From Planctomycetota bacterium (GTDB lineage: Bacteria; Planctomycetota; Phycisphaerae; UBA1845; PWPN01), in the NCBI GenBank assembly GCA_022711465.1, contig JAKLEZ010000005.1:1-64000 (forward strand): 64,000 nt of DNA, read 5' to 3'. Position 1 is the first letter of the stretch. Every line of letters begins with the position of its first letter. The notes under the pieces were generated by a model that worked only from the letters and a program-made list of their open reading frames with translations, was not told the DNA's origin and made no database searches. Made by a program: the position numbers and the translations under genes. Shown here piece by piece: positions 46,701-54,141 of this stretch.

Positions 46701-46867
46701 CCCCGGAGGAGGCCGCTCGCATCGTGGTCAACGGTCAGGACGCCGGCGGCTTCATCGGCCGTCCGCTGCGGCTTGAGGTTACGGCGTGTCTCCGGAGCGG
46801 TCGAAACGTGGTGAAGATCGAGCCGTTCGCGCCGACCTCTGCCCGGCTGGTATTGCGGCCTCGATAG
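43760..46867 (+). CDS. Exported GH106-type (alpha-L-rhamnosidase-like) glycoside hydrolase
   Basis: 1035 aa from ATG 43760 (GGGAGG eight nt upstream). The signal peptide TALVGLMIAGWCAAAA is followed by RRWTGPLFWLHGDESKERLE, as at the start of GH106-like proteins. The catalytic barrel shows WIFDEKWWPSGEVGGRV, DILGFFYDEPEI (a likely catalytic Glu), GHFLEHGGTYANFD and GVNFLIPHSFNPRGPRD. C-terminal beta-sandwich modules resemble galactose-binding domains (FVLYLNGQDAGRGDDSG). GH106 enzymes release rhamnose from plant or algal glycans. The assignment to the family is good; the linkage is not known. Confidence 0.75.
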   Translation: MFRHGWLTPTALVGLMIAGWCAAAAEEVSPASLERQFRELPMEARRWTGPLFWLHGDESKERLEMYVGKVAEGGNGCFTAESRPHVGWLEESWFRDLAICLDAAKKNQLKMWIFDEKWWPSGEVGGRVPAEHGGKRLVTSTAEFDGPGVFKTDGCGGPSFIAAVAGKDRPDGIDGASLIDLASSIHQGQLTWEAPAGHWRIIKFTWKNQPVGDRYLIDGASQASIDWYIRTVYQPHYDRFKGDFGKDILGFFYDEPEIKADWGTEVPKVLAERGVDWKKALVAFKFKLAGDEQAAAKYQYMDAFAEAWGRTMYGGISRWCRERGVLSIGHFLEHGGTYANFDLCAGDMFKLQKYSDMGGVDLVFSQLKPGQRAAYNAPCWQVPKIGSSLTHVYGKPDDVTMVEIFGARGQDLSYPEMKWWTDHVQVSGVNFLIPHSFNPRGPRDTDCPPYFYNGGFEPRWPLYRVFADYTSRLTLMLTGGRHVCPVALLYVGQSVHVGKCILPDQMSETLQDALFDCDWMPYEVFEGSTELTGKTIQMGRESFRVLVVPPVEVIPHATLAKAKDFFDRGGVIVGYGFLPTKSATLGKTAADIARLREAVWGDAQPGLAVCKTSAAGGRSYLLPEKPTPEQLQKVLVEDAGVHPTLEVVEGTTDHWLHVLHRVKADCDLFFITNQNHLGAARRFKFRITADGEPECWDAMRNEITRVPHVRQGQQVELDLTFEPSESVLLVFQPKRRPLPMRLEPDAAKPKTSITLVRDATPPGLEPKLDAASDPAAGLEGCSWVWYPEGNPVANAPAGQCFFRKQINVPEGRSIKAAVFHATADNGFVLYLNGQDAGRGDDSGDGWRNPVRLDVKPLLCAGANVLAIVAANAQAATGTNPAGLIGRLSITFEDGGPVDVKVDASWKTSRETGGNWLARGFDDASWKTAMEIARFGDAPWGRLNSKLTLSPVKADPFVGHCEISATADLAQSRVWLEMDSLAPEEAARIVVNGQDAGGFIGRPLRLEVTACLRSGRNVVKIEPFAPTSARLVLRPR

Positions 46868-46910
46868 GTCGAACCGTTGGGCAGTCGAGGGCAATCGTTG
46901 GAGAGCGGCG

Positions 46911-48101
46911 ATGACAGGGATTCGTCGAAGCGTGATGGCGATTCTCGCCGCAGTGCTGCCGGTGCATCTCACGACCGCCGAGGATGCATCAGCGTCTCGC
47001 AGTTCGCCTGCTGACGCAGTACTCCGCCCCGCCGTCGGGGCGATTCGCTGGGATGCGTGGTTCGGCAATCGCGGCTCGGTCGGCGAGGCGGTTCATCGGA
47101 GTCTCGGGCCTGGCAAATGGCATGATCGTCTGCCGTTCTATGCCAAGGTGCTTGGCGACGACAAGGTCGAGATCGATGGGACGCCGCAATCGGTCATCGA
47201 TCGCGAGATCGAGTACGCTGCAAACGCGGGCCTGGCCTACTGGGCTTTCGTCACCTATCCTCCCGATCATGAGCTCAGCCTGGCGCTCAAGCGGTATTTG
47301 AGCAGCCCAATTCGGACCAAGCTGGACTTCTGCCTCATCACCGAGTGCGGAAGATGGCACGATAGGGCGTTCGTTGAGCGCATCGTGGCGTTGATGCGGG
47401 AGCCCGGCTATCAGCACACGCCCGACGGACGGCCGCTGCTGTACTTGGGCTTCATCGACGAAACCGGAGTGAAGGCCCTCGGCGGCGTGGCCGGGTTCCG
47501 CAAGGTCGTCAATGGCCTTCGAGAGACGGTTGCAGCTCGGGGTCTGCCCAAGCCTTACATCGTCATCATGGACTTCGACCCGCGGCAAGGTCGCAAGTGG
47601 ATGGACATCCTCGGCTGCGATGCGATCAGCGCGTACGCGGCCGGTATTGAGAACGCGGTCATTTCCTACAGACGCCTGGCGGACAACGCCGAGCAGTTCT
47701 GGGAAAGGTGTCGATCGACCGGGGCACAGGTCGTTCCCACGGTGATGGCCGGCTGGGATCCGCGGCCGCGTACCGAGCATCCTATGCCGTGGGGCAACCC
47801 GTACGGCATTCATGACGGGCAAGTGGATCGCAGCGAACCGGCCACGGCGGCGGCCATCGCAGATCATCTGGGTAATGGGCTGCGCTGGATGGCGGAACAT
47901 CGCGACGCCGCGCCAGCCCGGACCGCGTTGATCTACGCCTGGAACGAGTTTGATGAGGGCGGATGGCTGACTCCCACGCTCTCGGAAGGAACCGTCCGTC
48001 TTGATGCGATCGCGGGTGTGCTACGACCGATGTCCACATCCGCACCCGCATCGCGGTATGCGCCGGACTCGCCCTTGCGATCTGCTGCGCCCGGAAGGTA
48101 G
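46911..48101 (+). CDS. Exported GH99/WbsX-like protein
   Basis: 396 aa; GGAGAG seven nt before the ATG. A signal peptide (SVMAILAAVLPVHLTTA) precedes a TIM-barrel-like body. Landmarks are AIRWDAWFGNRG, EIEYAANAGLAYWAFVTYPP, PYIVIMDFDP, PTVMAGWDPRPR and LIYAWNEFDEGGWLTPT. These match the WbsX / GH99-like domain family, endo-acting mannanase relatives found with glycan clusters. It begins 43 nt after the GH106-like gene and probably shares its transcript. Activity is not established for this subgroup. Confidence 0.7.
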   Translation: MTGIRRSVMAILAAVLPVHLTTAEDASASRSSPADAVLRPAVGAIRWDAWFGNRGSVGEAVHRSLGPGKWHDRLPFYAKVLGDDKVEIDGTPQSVIDREIEYAANAGLAYWAFVTYPPDHELSLALKRYLSSPIRTKLDFCLITECGRWHDRAFVERIVALMREPGYQHTPDGRPLLYLGFIDETGVKALGGVAGFRKVVNGLRETVAARGLPKPYIVIMDFDPRQGRKWMDILGCDAISAYAAGIENAVISYRRLADNAEQFWERCRSTGAQVVPTVMAGWDPRPRTEHPMPWGNPYGIHDGQVDRSEPATAAAIADHLGNGLRWMAEHRDAAPARTALIYAWNEFDEGGWLTPTLSEGTVRLDAIAGVLRPMSTSAPASRYAPDSPLRSAAPGR

Positions 48102-48175
48102 AATCGTCATGGGCAAAGACCGCTGTGAGCGATCCGACCAGCTCGGGATGAGCGTTGCGGCCGTGAGGGTTCTCG

Positions 48176-48778
48176 TTGCACACCACGCAGACCGATCTTC
48201 TCCGGGCAGTCCGTGACACCCAGAACCGTGAGGCCTGGGGCCAGTTTTACCGCATCTACACGCCGATGCTCTGCAACTTCGCCCGGCGGCTGGGACTGTC
48301 CGACGCGGACACGGACGATCTGAGCCAGGAAGTGCTCATGATCGCCCACCGCTCGCTGCGCGACAGTCTGTACGACCCCAACCGTGGCTCATTCCGCAAG
48401 TACTTGTACGGGATCGCCCATCGGCAGGCCCTGGCGACGTTTCGGGCCCGCGGGCGGCGGACGCGGGTTCAGTCGGTCACTCCGGAGAGCGGCGTCAACC
48501 TGCTCGACCAGCTGGAGGACCATCGCAGCGAGGAGACGGTGCGGGAGATCTGGGACCAGGAGTGGCGCTACGCCATGCTCGACGAAGCCCTCCGCCACGT
48601 CCGCTCGGAGGTCGGCGAAAAGCCTTACCAGTCTTTCACTCTTTTTGCCATTGACCGCCGCCCGGTGCAGGAGGTCGCGGACCAGGTGGGCATCGCAGTG
48701 GCCAGCGTGTACGTCTACAAGAGCCGGGTTCTGGATGCCATCCGGCGGTGGATCGCCCAGTTCGAGGACCGCGACTGA
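48176..48778 (+). CDS. ECF-type sigma70-family factor
   Basis: 200 aa from TTG 48176 (GAGGG six nt upstream). Region 2 reads WGQFYRIYTPMLCNFARRLG, then DADTDDLSQEVLMIAHRSLR and FRKYLYGIAHRQALATFRAR. Region 4 has VQEVADQVGIAVASVYVYKS. There is no region 3. No anti-sigma factor follows. Its location just behind two glycosidase genes suggests, but does not prove, control of polysaccharide use. Confidence 0.8.
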   Translation: MHTTQTDLLRAVRDTQNREAWGQFYRIYTPMLCNFARRLGLSDADTDDLSQEVLMIAHRSLRDSLYDPNRGSFRKYLYGIAHRQALATFRARGRRTRVQSVTPESGVNLLDQLEDHRSEETVREIWDQEWRYAMLDEALRHVRSEVGEKPYQSFTLFAIDRRPVQEVADQVGIAVASVYVYKSRVLDAIRRWIAQFEDRD

Positions 48779-48832
48779 CTCCCCGGAATCCCGGCTGCGT
48801 CGGGGCGATCATCTTGCGCAAGGGAGATATTC

Positions 48833-49996
48833 ATGGCGGGCAAACGCGTTGAACGCACGGGCAAGTCCGGGGGCGGGGCGAACGGCGGGGAGCACAGAGG
48901 TTCTTTCGGCGGCTCGCGGACTCGATCTCGCGTCGATGCGGGGGGAGCACACAGGGCGAGGCGGGCGAGCGGCCCTCAGCCGGCGGCCGGAGCTCGGGGG
49001 AGACGTCGGAAACGAGCGGCTCTGGCCGGTCCGAACCTGGCCAGGCTCAAGCTGCATTCGGTCCATGACCGGCGGCATCTGGCCCAGGTGGCGGCCTTCG
49101 CGGGAACGCCCGAGGTGGGGGTTTCGTTCGCGGCGTGGATGGATTCGCTGCCGGCGTTTCTGGGGGTGAAGCGGCTCCGGGCGGCGGTGGCAGCAATCGT
49201 GGCCGCGCGCCGGGCGGAGCGGCCGGTGGCCATGGCCATGGGTGGGCACGTGGTCAAGGTCGGCTGCGGGCCGGTGGTGATCGACCTGTGCCGAAGGGAG
49301 ATCGTGACCGCAGTCGTCTGCCACGGAGCGACGGCCATTCATGACGTTGAGATTGCCATGATTGGAGCCACCAGCGAAGACGTCGGCGACACGATCCGTG
49401 ACGGGCGTTTCGGCATGGTTCGAGAGACGGCCGAGTTCTTCGCCGCGGCGGCCAAGCTGGCCGAGCGATCGCGAATCGGCTACGGTCGGGCCATCGGGCA
49501 GCTCGTTCTCAAGCGCCGCCTGGCGCATGCCTCCCGCAGCATCCTCGCAGCGGCTGCCGAACTCGACCTGCCCGCGACGGTGCACGTGGCCATCGGCACT
49601 GATACCGTGCACATGCCGACCATGGCCGACGGAGCCCTCATCGGCCGAGCGAGCATGGCCGACTTTCGCCTGCTGTGCGGCGTGGTTCATGACATGGGTG
49701 CGGCCGGCAAGGGCGGTGTCTGCGGCGTCTGGTGCAACGTCGGATCCGCGGTCATTCTGCCGGAGGTCTTCCTCAAGACAGTGGCCGTCGCCCGCAATCT
49801 CGGGGCCAAGCTCGATGACCTGACCACGGTGAATCTCGACATGCTCCGCCAGTACCGCACCGGGCAGAACGTGGTCGGGCGGCCGGTCAACCCCGGCCAT
49901 GGCCACGACATCGCCGGTCACCACGAGATCATGCTTCCGCTCTTGCGCCAGGCGGTTATTGAGGCATGGAGTCGCCGGACGATGCGGAGGCTGTAG
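48833..49996 (+). CDS. Deoxyhypusine-synthase-like conserved protein of unknown function
   Basis: 387 aa; AAGGGAG six nt before the ATG. The first 65 residues are Gly/Arg rich and low in complexity. The conserved body has GGHVVKVGCGPVVIDLCRRE, VCHGATAIHDVEIAMIGATS, EDVGDTIRDGRFGMVRETAE, VHVAIGTDTVHMP and NVGSAVILPEVFLKTVAVAR, then GHDIAGHHEIMLPLL. These segments resemble the NAD-binding DHS-like fold also found in bacterial homospermidine- or deoxyhypusine-synthase relatives. Bacteria lack eIF5A, so the substrate is something else. It converges with the corrinoid reactivation gene, which may be chance. Confidence 0.5.
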   Translation: MAGKRVERTGKSGGGANGGEHRGSFGGSRTRSRVDAGGAHRARRASGPQPAAGARGRRRKRAALAGPNLARLKLHSVHDRRHLAQVAAFAGTPEVGVSFAAWMDSLPAFLGVKRLRAAVAAIVAARRAERPVAMAMGGHVVKVGCGPVVIDLCRREIVTAVVCHGATAIHDVEIAMIGATSEDVGDTIRDGRFGMVRETAEFFAAAAKLAERSRIGYGRAIGQLVLKRRLAHASRSILAAAAELDLPATVHVAIGTDTVHMPTMADGALIGRASMADFRLLCGVVHDMGAAGKGGVCGVWCNVGSAVILPEVFLKTVAVARNLGAKLDDLTTVNLDMLRQYRTGQNVVGRPVNPGHGHDIAGHHEIMLPLLRQAVIEAWSRRTMRRL

Positions 49997-50029
49997 GCGG
50001 GCTGCGGCGCAGGACATGGAACTGAAGGA

Positions 50030-50788
50030 TCAGGTTGGGGATCTGAAATCCGAGATATCCCGGCGACCGCGCGGTTGCGACCAACGACGGAGCTCACCGC
50101 CAGCCGGCGTCCGGCGCATCTGGCATCGTTCCAATTCGCAGTACTCGCAAGGCAGACCCCGGGCGATGACCTCGGAGGCGGCGCCGATGCCGGCCAGGCC
50201 GGAGATACTCTTGACCGGGGACATCATCATCGAGGGCAGGAGTCTGACGCCGATGGGCGAGGCATCAACAATCGAGAAGAGCGTCTTCTGCTGCTCGATG
50301 GACATGCCACAATAGCCGGGGCTGAACGGCGGCGTCACGCCCTCGTCGGGTCCGGCCTCGTGCTGCCACAAGTAGTCGACGAAAGCATCCGAGGCAGCGT
50401 CCGCAGCGCTGGAGCCGATCGACTGGAGGATGTATCCCTCCAGCGGCTTGCCGTCCAGCCGGCGCTGGTTGGCGATCCGCTCCAGGTCGCTGCCGATCGT
50501 CACCACGAAAACGGCCACGCGCCTGGCTGGTTTGAGGAACCCCGCGATCGGCCCGTGAAAGCTGCCCGCTCCCTTGAGGGCAAGTTCCCTATCCGTCAAC
50601 CGCTCGACATCCCAGACCCCGTATACCCCTCGCGTCTTCAGATAGGGAATCGACTCCTCCAGCAGGCGGTTGACCACGTCGAGAAGTTCCGGGCGCACCG
50701 CCTCCTGGTGGGCTCCGCCCATCATCCGCAGCACCTCGCGGAGGGCCAGGTCGAGTCTCAGCTCAATGACGTGCTGATGGTTGGCCAT
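50030..50788 (-). CDS. MetH-type corrinoid activation (vitamin B12 reactivation) protein
   Basis: 252 aa from ATG 50788; GTG 50833 would add 15 residues, and neither has a strong ribosome site. The fold is that of the methionine-synthase activation domain. It has GVYGVWDVERL near the start, then VFVVTIGSDLE, and the SAM-binding region PPFSPGYCGMSIEQQKTLFS. PSMMMSPVKSISGLAGIG and a CEYCELERCQMRR cysteine motif close it. Free-standing proteins of this kind accompany corrinoid methyltransferases and may re-methylate inactive cob(II)alamin. It lies behind the UroD-type gene in the same direction. Confidence 0.75.
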   Translation of the reverse strand: MANHQHVIELRLDLALREVLRMMGGAHQEAVRPELLDVVNRLLEESIPYLKTRGVYGVWDVERLTDRELALKGAGSFHGPIAGFLKPARRVAVFVVTIGSDLERIANQRRLDGKPLEGYILQSIGSSAADAASDAFVDYLWQHEAGPDEGVTPPFSPGYCGMSIEQQKTLFSIVDASPIGVRLLPSMMMSPVKSISGLAGIGAASEVIARGLPCEYCELERCQMRRTPAGGELRRWSQPRGRRDISDFRSPT

Positions 50789-50872
50789 GTACCGCCGTAA
50801 ACTGATGTGCGTCCCGACAACCTGAGACGCCACCGGCGAGGCGCCGGTGCCACACGACTCTTCGGACGCTCC

Positions 50873-52030
50873 CTAGAGCTTCCTGGCCCGAGCGGCGTCG
50901 ATCATGGCCTTCACGTTGGCCGTCGGGCTAAATGAGTCGATCTCACAGCCCGGCATGACGCACGCGGTCGTGTGCGGCAAGGTCGAATCGATGAACTCGC
51001 GGACCATCCGGGTCACCTGCTCCGACGTGCCGTGACATGCCAACTGGGTCGTCGGCGCGTTGGCCGCACACTGCTTGCCCTTGAGCAGTTTGGCGACCTG
51101 CTCGAACCATTGCGGCCAAGGCATCTCCTGCCCGTAGTAGGGCATATCGTACTGCACGGCCTTGATGCCCTGCCAGCCCGAAACCATTTGTAGCGCGTGC
51201 GGCAGGTTGTGGCCACAAATGTGCCAGAAAAGGTAGGGGAAGATCGTGCGCGCCTTTTCGACCCAGATGCGGTCCACGTCGCCGAATTTGTCGAGGTGCC
51301 TGGGTCCCCAGGTGCGGGCTCCGCCGAACGCGCAGCAGAACTGGGCACCGTTCTTAGCCGCGAACTGGGCATAGAAATCCAGGGCTGCAAGCCGCTCCTT
51401 GAGGCACAGATCGAGATAATATCGGATCTTGCTCTCCGGTTCGGTCACCATCCACTTGAGGAATCGCTGGACCTCGACGACGGTTTCGGCGTAGTTCGTC
51501 GGGGTACCGATGCCCACGATAATCGGCACCTGGCGGTCCATTTTCTCCTGGAACTCCAGCAGTTGGAGCATATGGGGCGTGTAATGCGTGGCCGCCCGCG
51601 AGTCGGGGCCGTACTTCTCCCAGACTTTCTGTTCGAACATGGCGATGGCATCGTCGAGCGTCTCGGCCACCGGCTTGAAGAGCAGGTAATCCTTGTCCCC
51701 GCGGAGGATGAAATGCTCGGCCCGCTTCTCGGGCGGGACGAAGCTCTCGAGCTGATGACCGATGTCCACGTACATCCAGATCGCGTCGGTGCGGATATCC
51801 GCCCAAGTCTTGATGCAGGCATCGGTGGTCTTGTCGACGTCGTTGTAGATCTCCCGGTGGCTGTAGCCGGCATAGGTGATCTGCCAGTAGTCGAGTTCCG
51901 GGGCGGCCGGCACGTAGTCGGTCGGTTTGAGGTCGAAGGCGTCGGTCATGCGTTGCCAGTGGGTCATTTCGCCGACGGGGGGCAGTTTCCCCTTGAGACG
52001 CTTCACCCATTGATCCACGATCGTGCTCAT
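50873..52030 (-). CDS. UroD-family corrinoid-dependent methyltransferase
   Basis: 385 aa from ATG 52030 (GGAG nine nt upstream). The uroporphyrinogen-decarboxylase fold is used by MtaA, CmuA and related methyltransferases that move methyl groups between corrinoid proteins and substrates or thiol cofactors. Landmarks: MTHWQRMTDAFDLKPTDYVP, LFWHICGHNLPHALQM (His-x-Cys, a likely zinc site) and VMPGCEIDSFSPTANVKAMI. Its neighbours, a corrinoid protein upstream and a reactivation protein downstream, argue against a role in haem synthesis. The methyl donor is unknown. Confidence 0.78.
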   Translation of the reverse strand: MSTIVDQWVKRLKGKLPPVGEMTHWQRMTDAFDLKPTDYVPAAPELDYWQITYAGYSHREIYNDVDKTTDACIKTWADIRTDAIWMYVDIGHQLESFVPPEKRAEHFILRGDKDYLLFKPVAETLDDAIAMFEQKVWEKYGPDSRAATHYTPHMLQLLEFQEKMDRQVPIIVGIGTPTNYAETVVEVQRFLKWMVTEPESKIRYYLDLCLKERLAALDFYAQFAAKNGAQFCCAFGGARTWGPRHLDKFGDVDRIWVEKARTIFPYLFWHICGHNLPHALQMVSGWQGIKAVQYDMPYYGQEMPWPQWFEQVAKLLKGKQCAANAPTTQLACHGTSEQVTRMVREFIDSTLPHTTACVMPGCEIDSFSPTANVKAMIDAARARKL

Positions 52031-52191
52031 CGCGATTCACTCCATCCCACGTGCCGCGGGCGTGGGGCCCACGGTCGAGCCAGCCTCTGGTGTCGTCAGG
52101 CGGGAGTCCCACATCAGAGACTGAAGGCCGGGCGGGACACCCGAACCTCACCAGCCCAAAGCCGGTGCCACACAGGTTGATCGATGCACTT

Positions 52192-52839
52192 TCACTTGCC
52201 CAGCAGCTTCCTGATCTTGTCGACGGCCTTCCAGGCATCGTCGCTGGCGTCGTCGGCGCCCATCCGGCGGGCGGCCTCGGCGTCGACCGCCGGTCCTCCG
52301 CAGATGATCTTCACCTGGCTGCGGAGTCCCGCCTTGGCGATGGCCGCCACGGTTTCGCCGGTGTGCATGAAGGTCGAGGTCATGTAGGTCCCGAGTCCGA
52401 CAATCTGGGGCTTGTGTTTGCGGATCGCGTCGACGAACACCTGGTCGTCCAGACTCTCGCCAACGTCGATCACGCGTAAGCCATTCGCCTCGAAGACCGG
52501 GATGGCCACGTTCTTGCCCACGGTATGGATGTCGCCGTGGATGTTCCCGAGGACCATGGTTCCGAGCCTGTTTTCACCTTCGGAGGCGGCCAGCAGCGGG
52601 CGAACGACCTCCAGACCGGCGAAGTAGACATCACAGGCGACCAGGACCTCGGGCATGAACATGTCACCGGCGTTGAACTTCTGCCCGACCCGGCGCATGC
52701 CCAGGGACAGGCCTTCGTTCAACACCGTCGCGGGCGACAACCCGGCCGCCAGGGCATCGCGAGCCAGAGACTTGACCGCGTTGGCGTCCATTCCCTCGAT
52801 GGCACCGGCCAGACGTTCAAGAAGCGCGGAATCACTCAT
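52192..52839 (-). CDS. Corrinoid (B12-binding) methyl-carrier protein, MtaC/MtbC type
   Basis: 215 aa, a typical length; GGAGGAG eight nt before the ATG. An N-terminal four-helix cap (B12-binding 2) is followed by a Rossmann-like cobalamin domain with the base-off motif GDIHTVGKNV (D-x-H-x2-G). IVGLGTYMTSTFMHTGETVA and IICGGPAVDAEAARRMGADD follow, as in MtaC, MtbC and MttC. It shuttles the methyl group between the two partner methyltransferases. It is the first gene of the minus-strand set of three. Confidence 0.9.
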   Translation of the reverse strand: MSDSALLERLAGAIEGMDANAVKSLARDALAAGLSPATVLNEGLSLGMRRVGQKFNAGDMFMPEVLVACDVYFAGLEVVRPLLAASEGENRLGTMVLGNIHGDIHTVGKNVAIPVFEANGLRVIDVGESLDDQVFVDAIRKHKPQIVGLGTYMTSTFMHTGETVAAIAKAGLRSQVKIICGGPAVDAEAARRMGADDASDDAWKAVDKIRKLLGK

Positions 52840-52993
52840 TGCCGAGGCTCCTCCGGAAGCTGGATATTCCCAAATGGGCGATGCTCACCAACACCCGGCC
52901 CATGCTACTGTCGACCTAGGCCGGTGGCAAGGTAAGGCACTCGCCGAAGCGGTTCCCGGGACGTAAAATGCCACCTGCTGATGTGAGGTGTTC

Positions 52994-53983
52994 ATGACGC
53001 CGCGCCAACGGTTCATCGCCGCCCTGGAAGGCCGCCCTTTGACCGGGCGGGTTCCGCATTTCGAGCTGGTCTTCTTTCTGACCATGGAGGCCTTCGGGCG
53101 GCTCCACCCCACCCATCGTTCCTTCGGGCAGTGGCAGCAGATGACCGAATCCGAACGGCGCCTTCACCGCCATGACGCCGCCGCGACGTACGTGCTGACC
53201 GCTCGGCACTATGAGCACTCGGCCATCTTTCTTCACGGATTCGGGGCCCCCGGCGAGGATGAGGAACTCCGGCTGATCGACGAGGTCCGCCGGTTGTCCG
53301 GAGACGAGTTCTTCCTCATGATGCACGGCGACGCGACCTACGCGATCCCTTCCGGCGGGGACATGACCGAGTTCTGCGGCGCCCTAGCCGACCACCCCAA
53401 GCAGGCCAAGGAGAAGGCCCGCCGACAGGTGGACGAGGCTCTGGCCCGCGGGGAACGGTTCCGGCGGCATGGCGGCCTGGACGGCTGGGCCCTCTGCTCC
53501 GATTACTGCTTCAATACCGGCCCGTTCTTCAGTCCGGCCTGGTTCGACGAGTTTGTGACCCCCTACCTGGCCGACCTGTGCCGCGGCTATCGCGGGCAGG
53601 GCTTCTATACGATCAAGCACACCGACGGGAACATCATGCCAATTCTCGACCGGTTGCTGCTGGGCGAGCCGCACGCGCTGCACTCGCTCGATCCGCAAGG
53701 CGGCGTGGACATCGCCGAGGTCAAGCGGCGGGTCGGAGATCGCGTCTGCCTCATCGGCAACGTCAATTGCGGCCTGCTGGACACCGGGACCGATGAGCAG
53801 TGTGTCGCCTCCGCCCGCTACGCTCTCAAGCACGGCATGCCCGGCGGGCGATACGTTTTCTCCACGAGCAACTGCGTGTATACCGGCATGAGGCTGGAGA
53901 GATACCATCTGATCCTGGATGTATGGCGGAAGGAAGGAGAGTATTCCGGGGAGTTGCCCATGGAGAAGGCAGGAAGTCACTGA
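52994..53983 (+). CDS. Second UroD-family methyltransferase
   Basis: 329 aa from ATG 52994 (GAGG five nt upstream); GTG 52988 is possible. It starts MTPRQRFIAALEGRPLTGRV, like MtaA/UroD proteins. It also has CSDYCFNTGPFFSPAWFDEF, YTIKHTDGNIMPILDRLL, SLDPQGGVDIAEVKRRVGDR and LIGNVNCGLL. A His-x-Asp pair stands where other members have His-x-Cys. It lies divergent from the corrinoid protein, 154 nt apart, so the two may share a control region. It differs strongly in sequence from the other UroD-type gene. Confidence 0.78.
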   Translation: MTPRQRFIAALEGRPLTGRVPHFELVFFLTMEAFGRLHPTHRSFGQWQQMTESERRLHRHDAAATYVLTARHYEHSAIFLHGFGAPGEDEELRLIDEVRRLSGDEFFLMMHGDATYAIPSGGDMTEFCGALADHPKQAKEKARRQVDEALARGERFRRHGGLDGWALCSDYCFNTGPFFSPAWFDEFVTPYLADLCRGYRGQGFYTIKHTDGNIMPILDRLLLGEPHALHSLDPQGGVDIAEVKRRVGDRVCLIGNVNCGLLDTGTDEQCVASARYALKHGMPGGRYVFSTSNCVYTGMRLERYHLILDVWRKEGEYSGELPMEKAGSH

Positions 53984-54141
53984 GTAGCGAGGCCGTGGCA
54001 GGATCGACTCCGCTGCCGAGCGAAGCCGAGCCGCACTCGCGGCACCTGATCCTCGGGACGGTCGCTTGCTCCTTTCTCCTCTCGATTCCCCGGTTTCGGT
54101 GAGCACTCAATCGTTCTCGATGGACCTGGAGGAGACTGATC

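Noticed and set aside
44852..47068. 738-codon minus-strand frame
   Set aside because: Antisense to the GH106-like gene; no recognisable motif.
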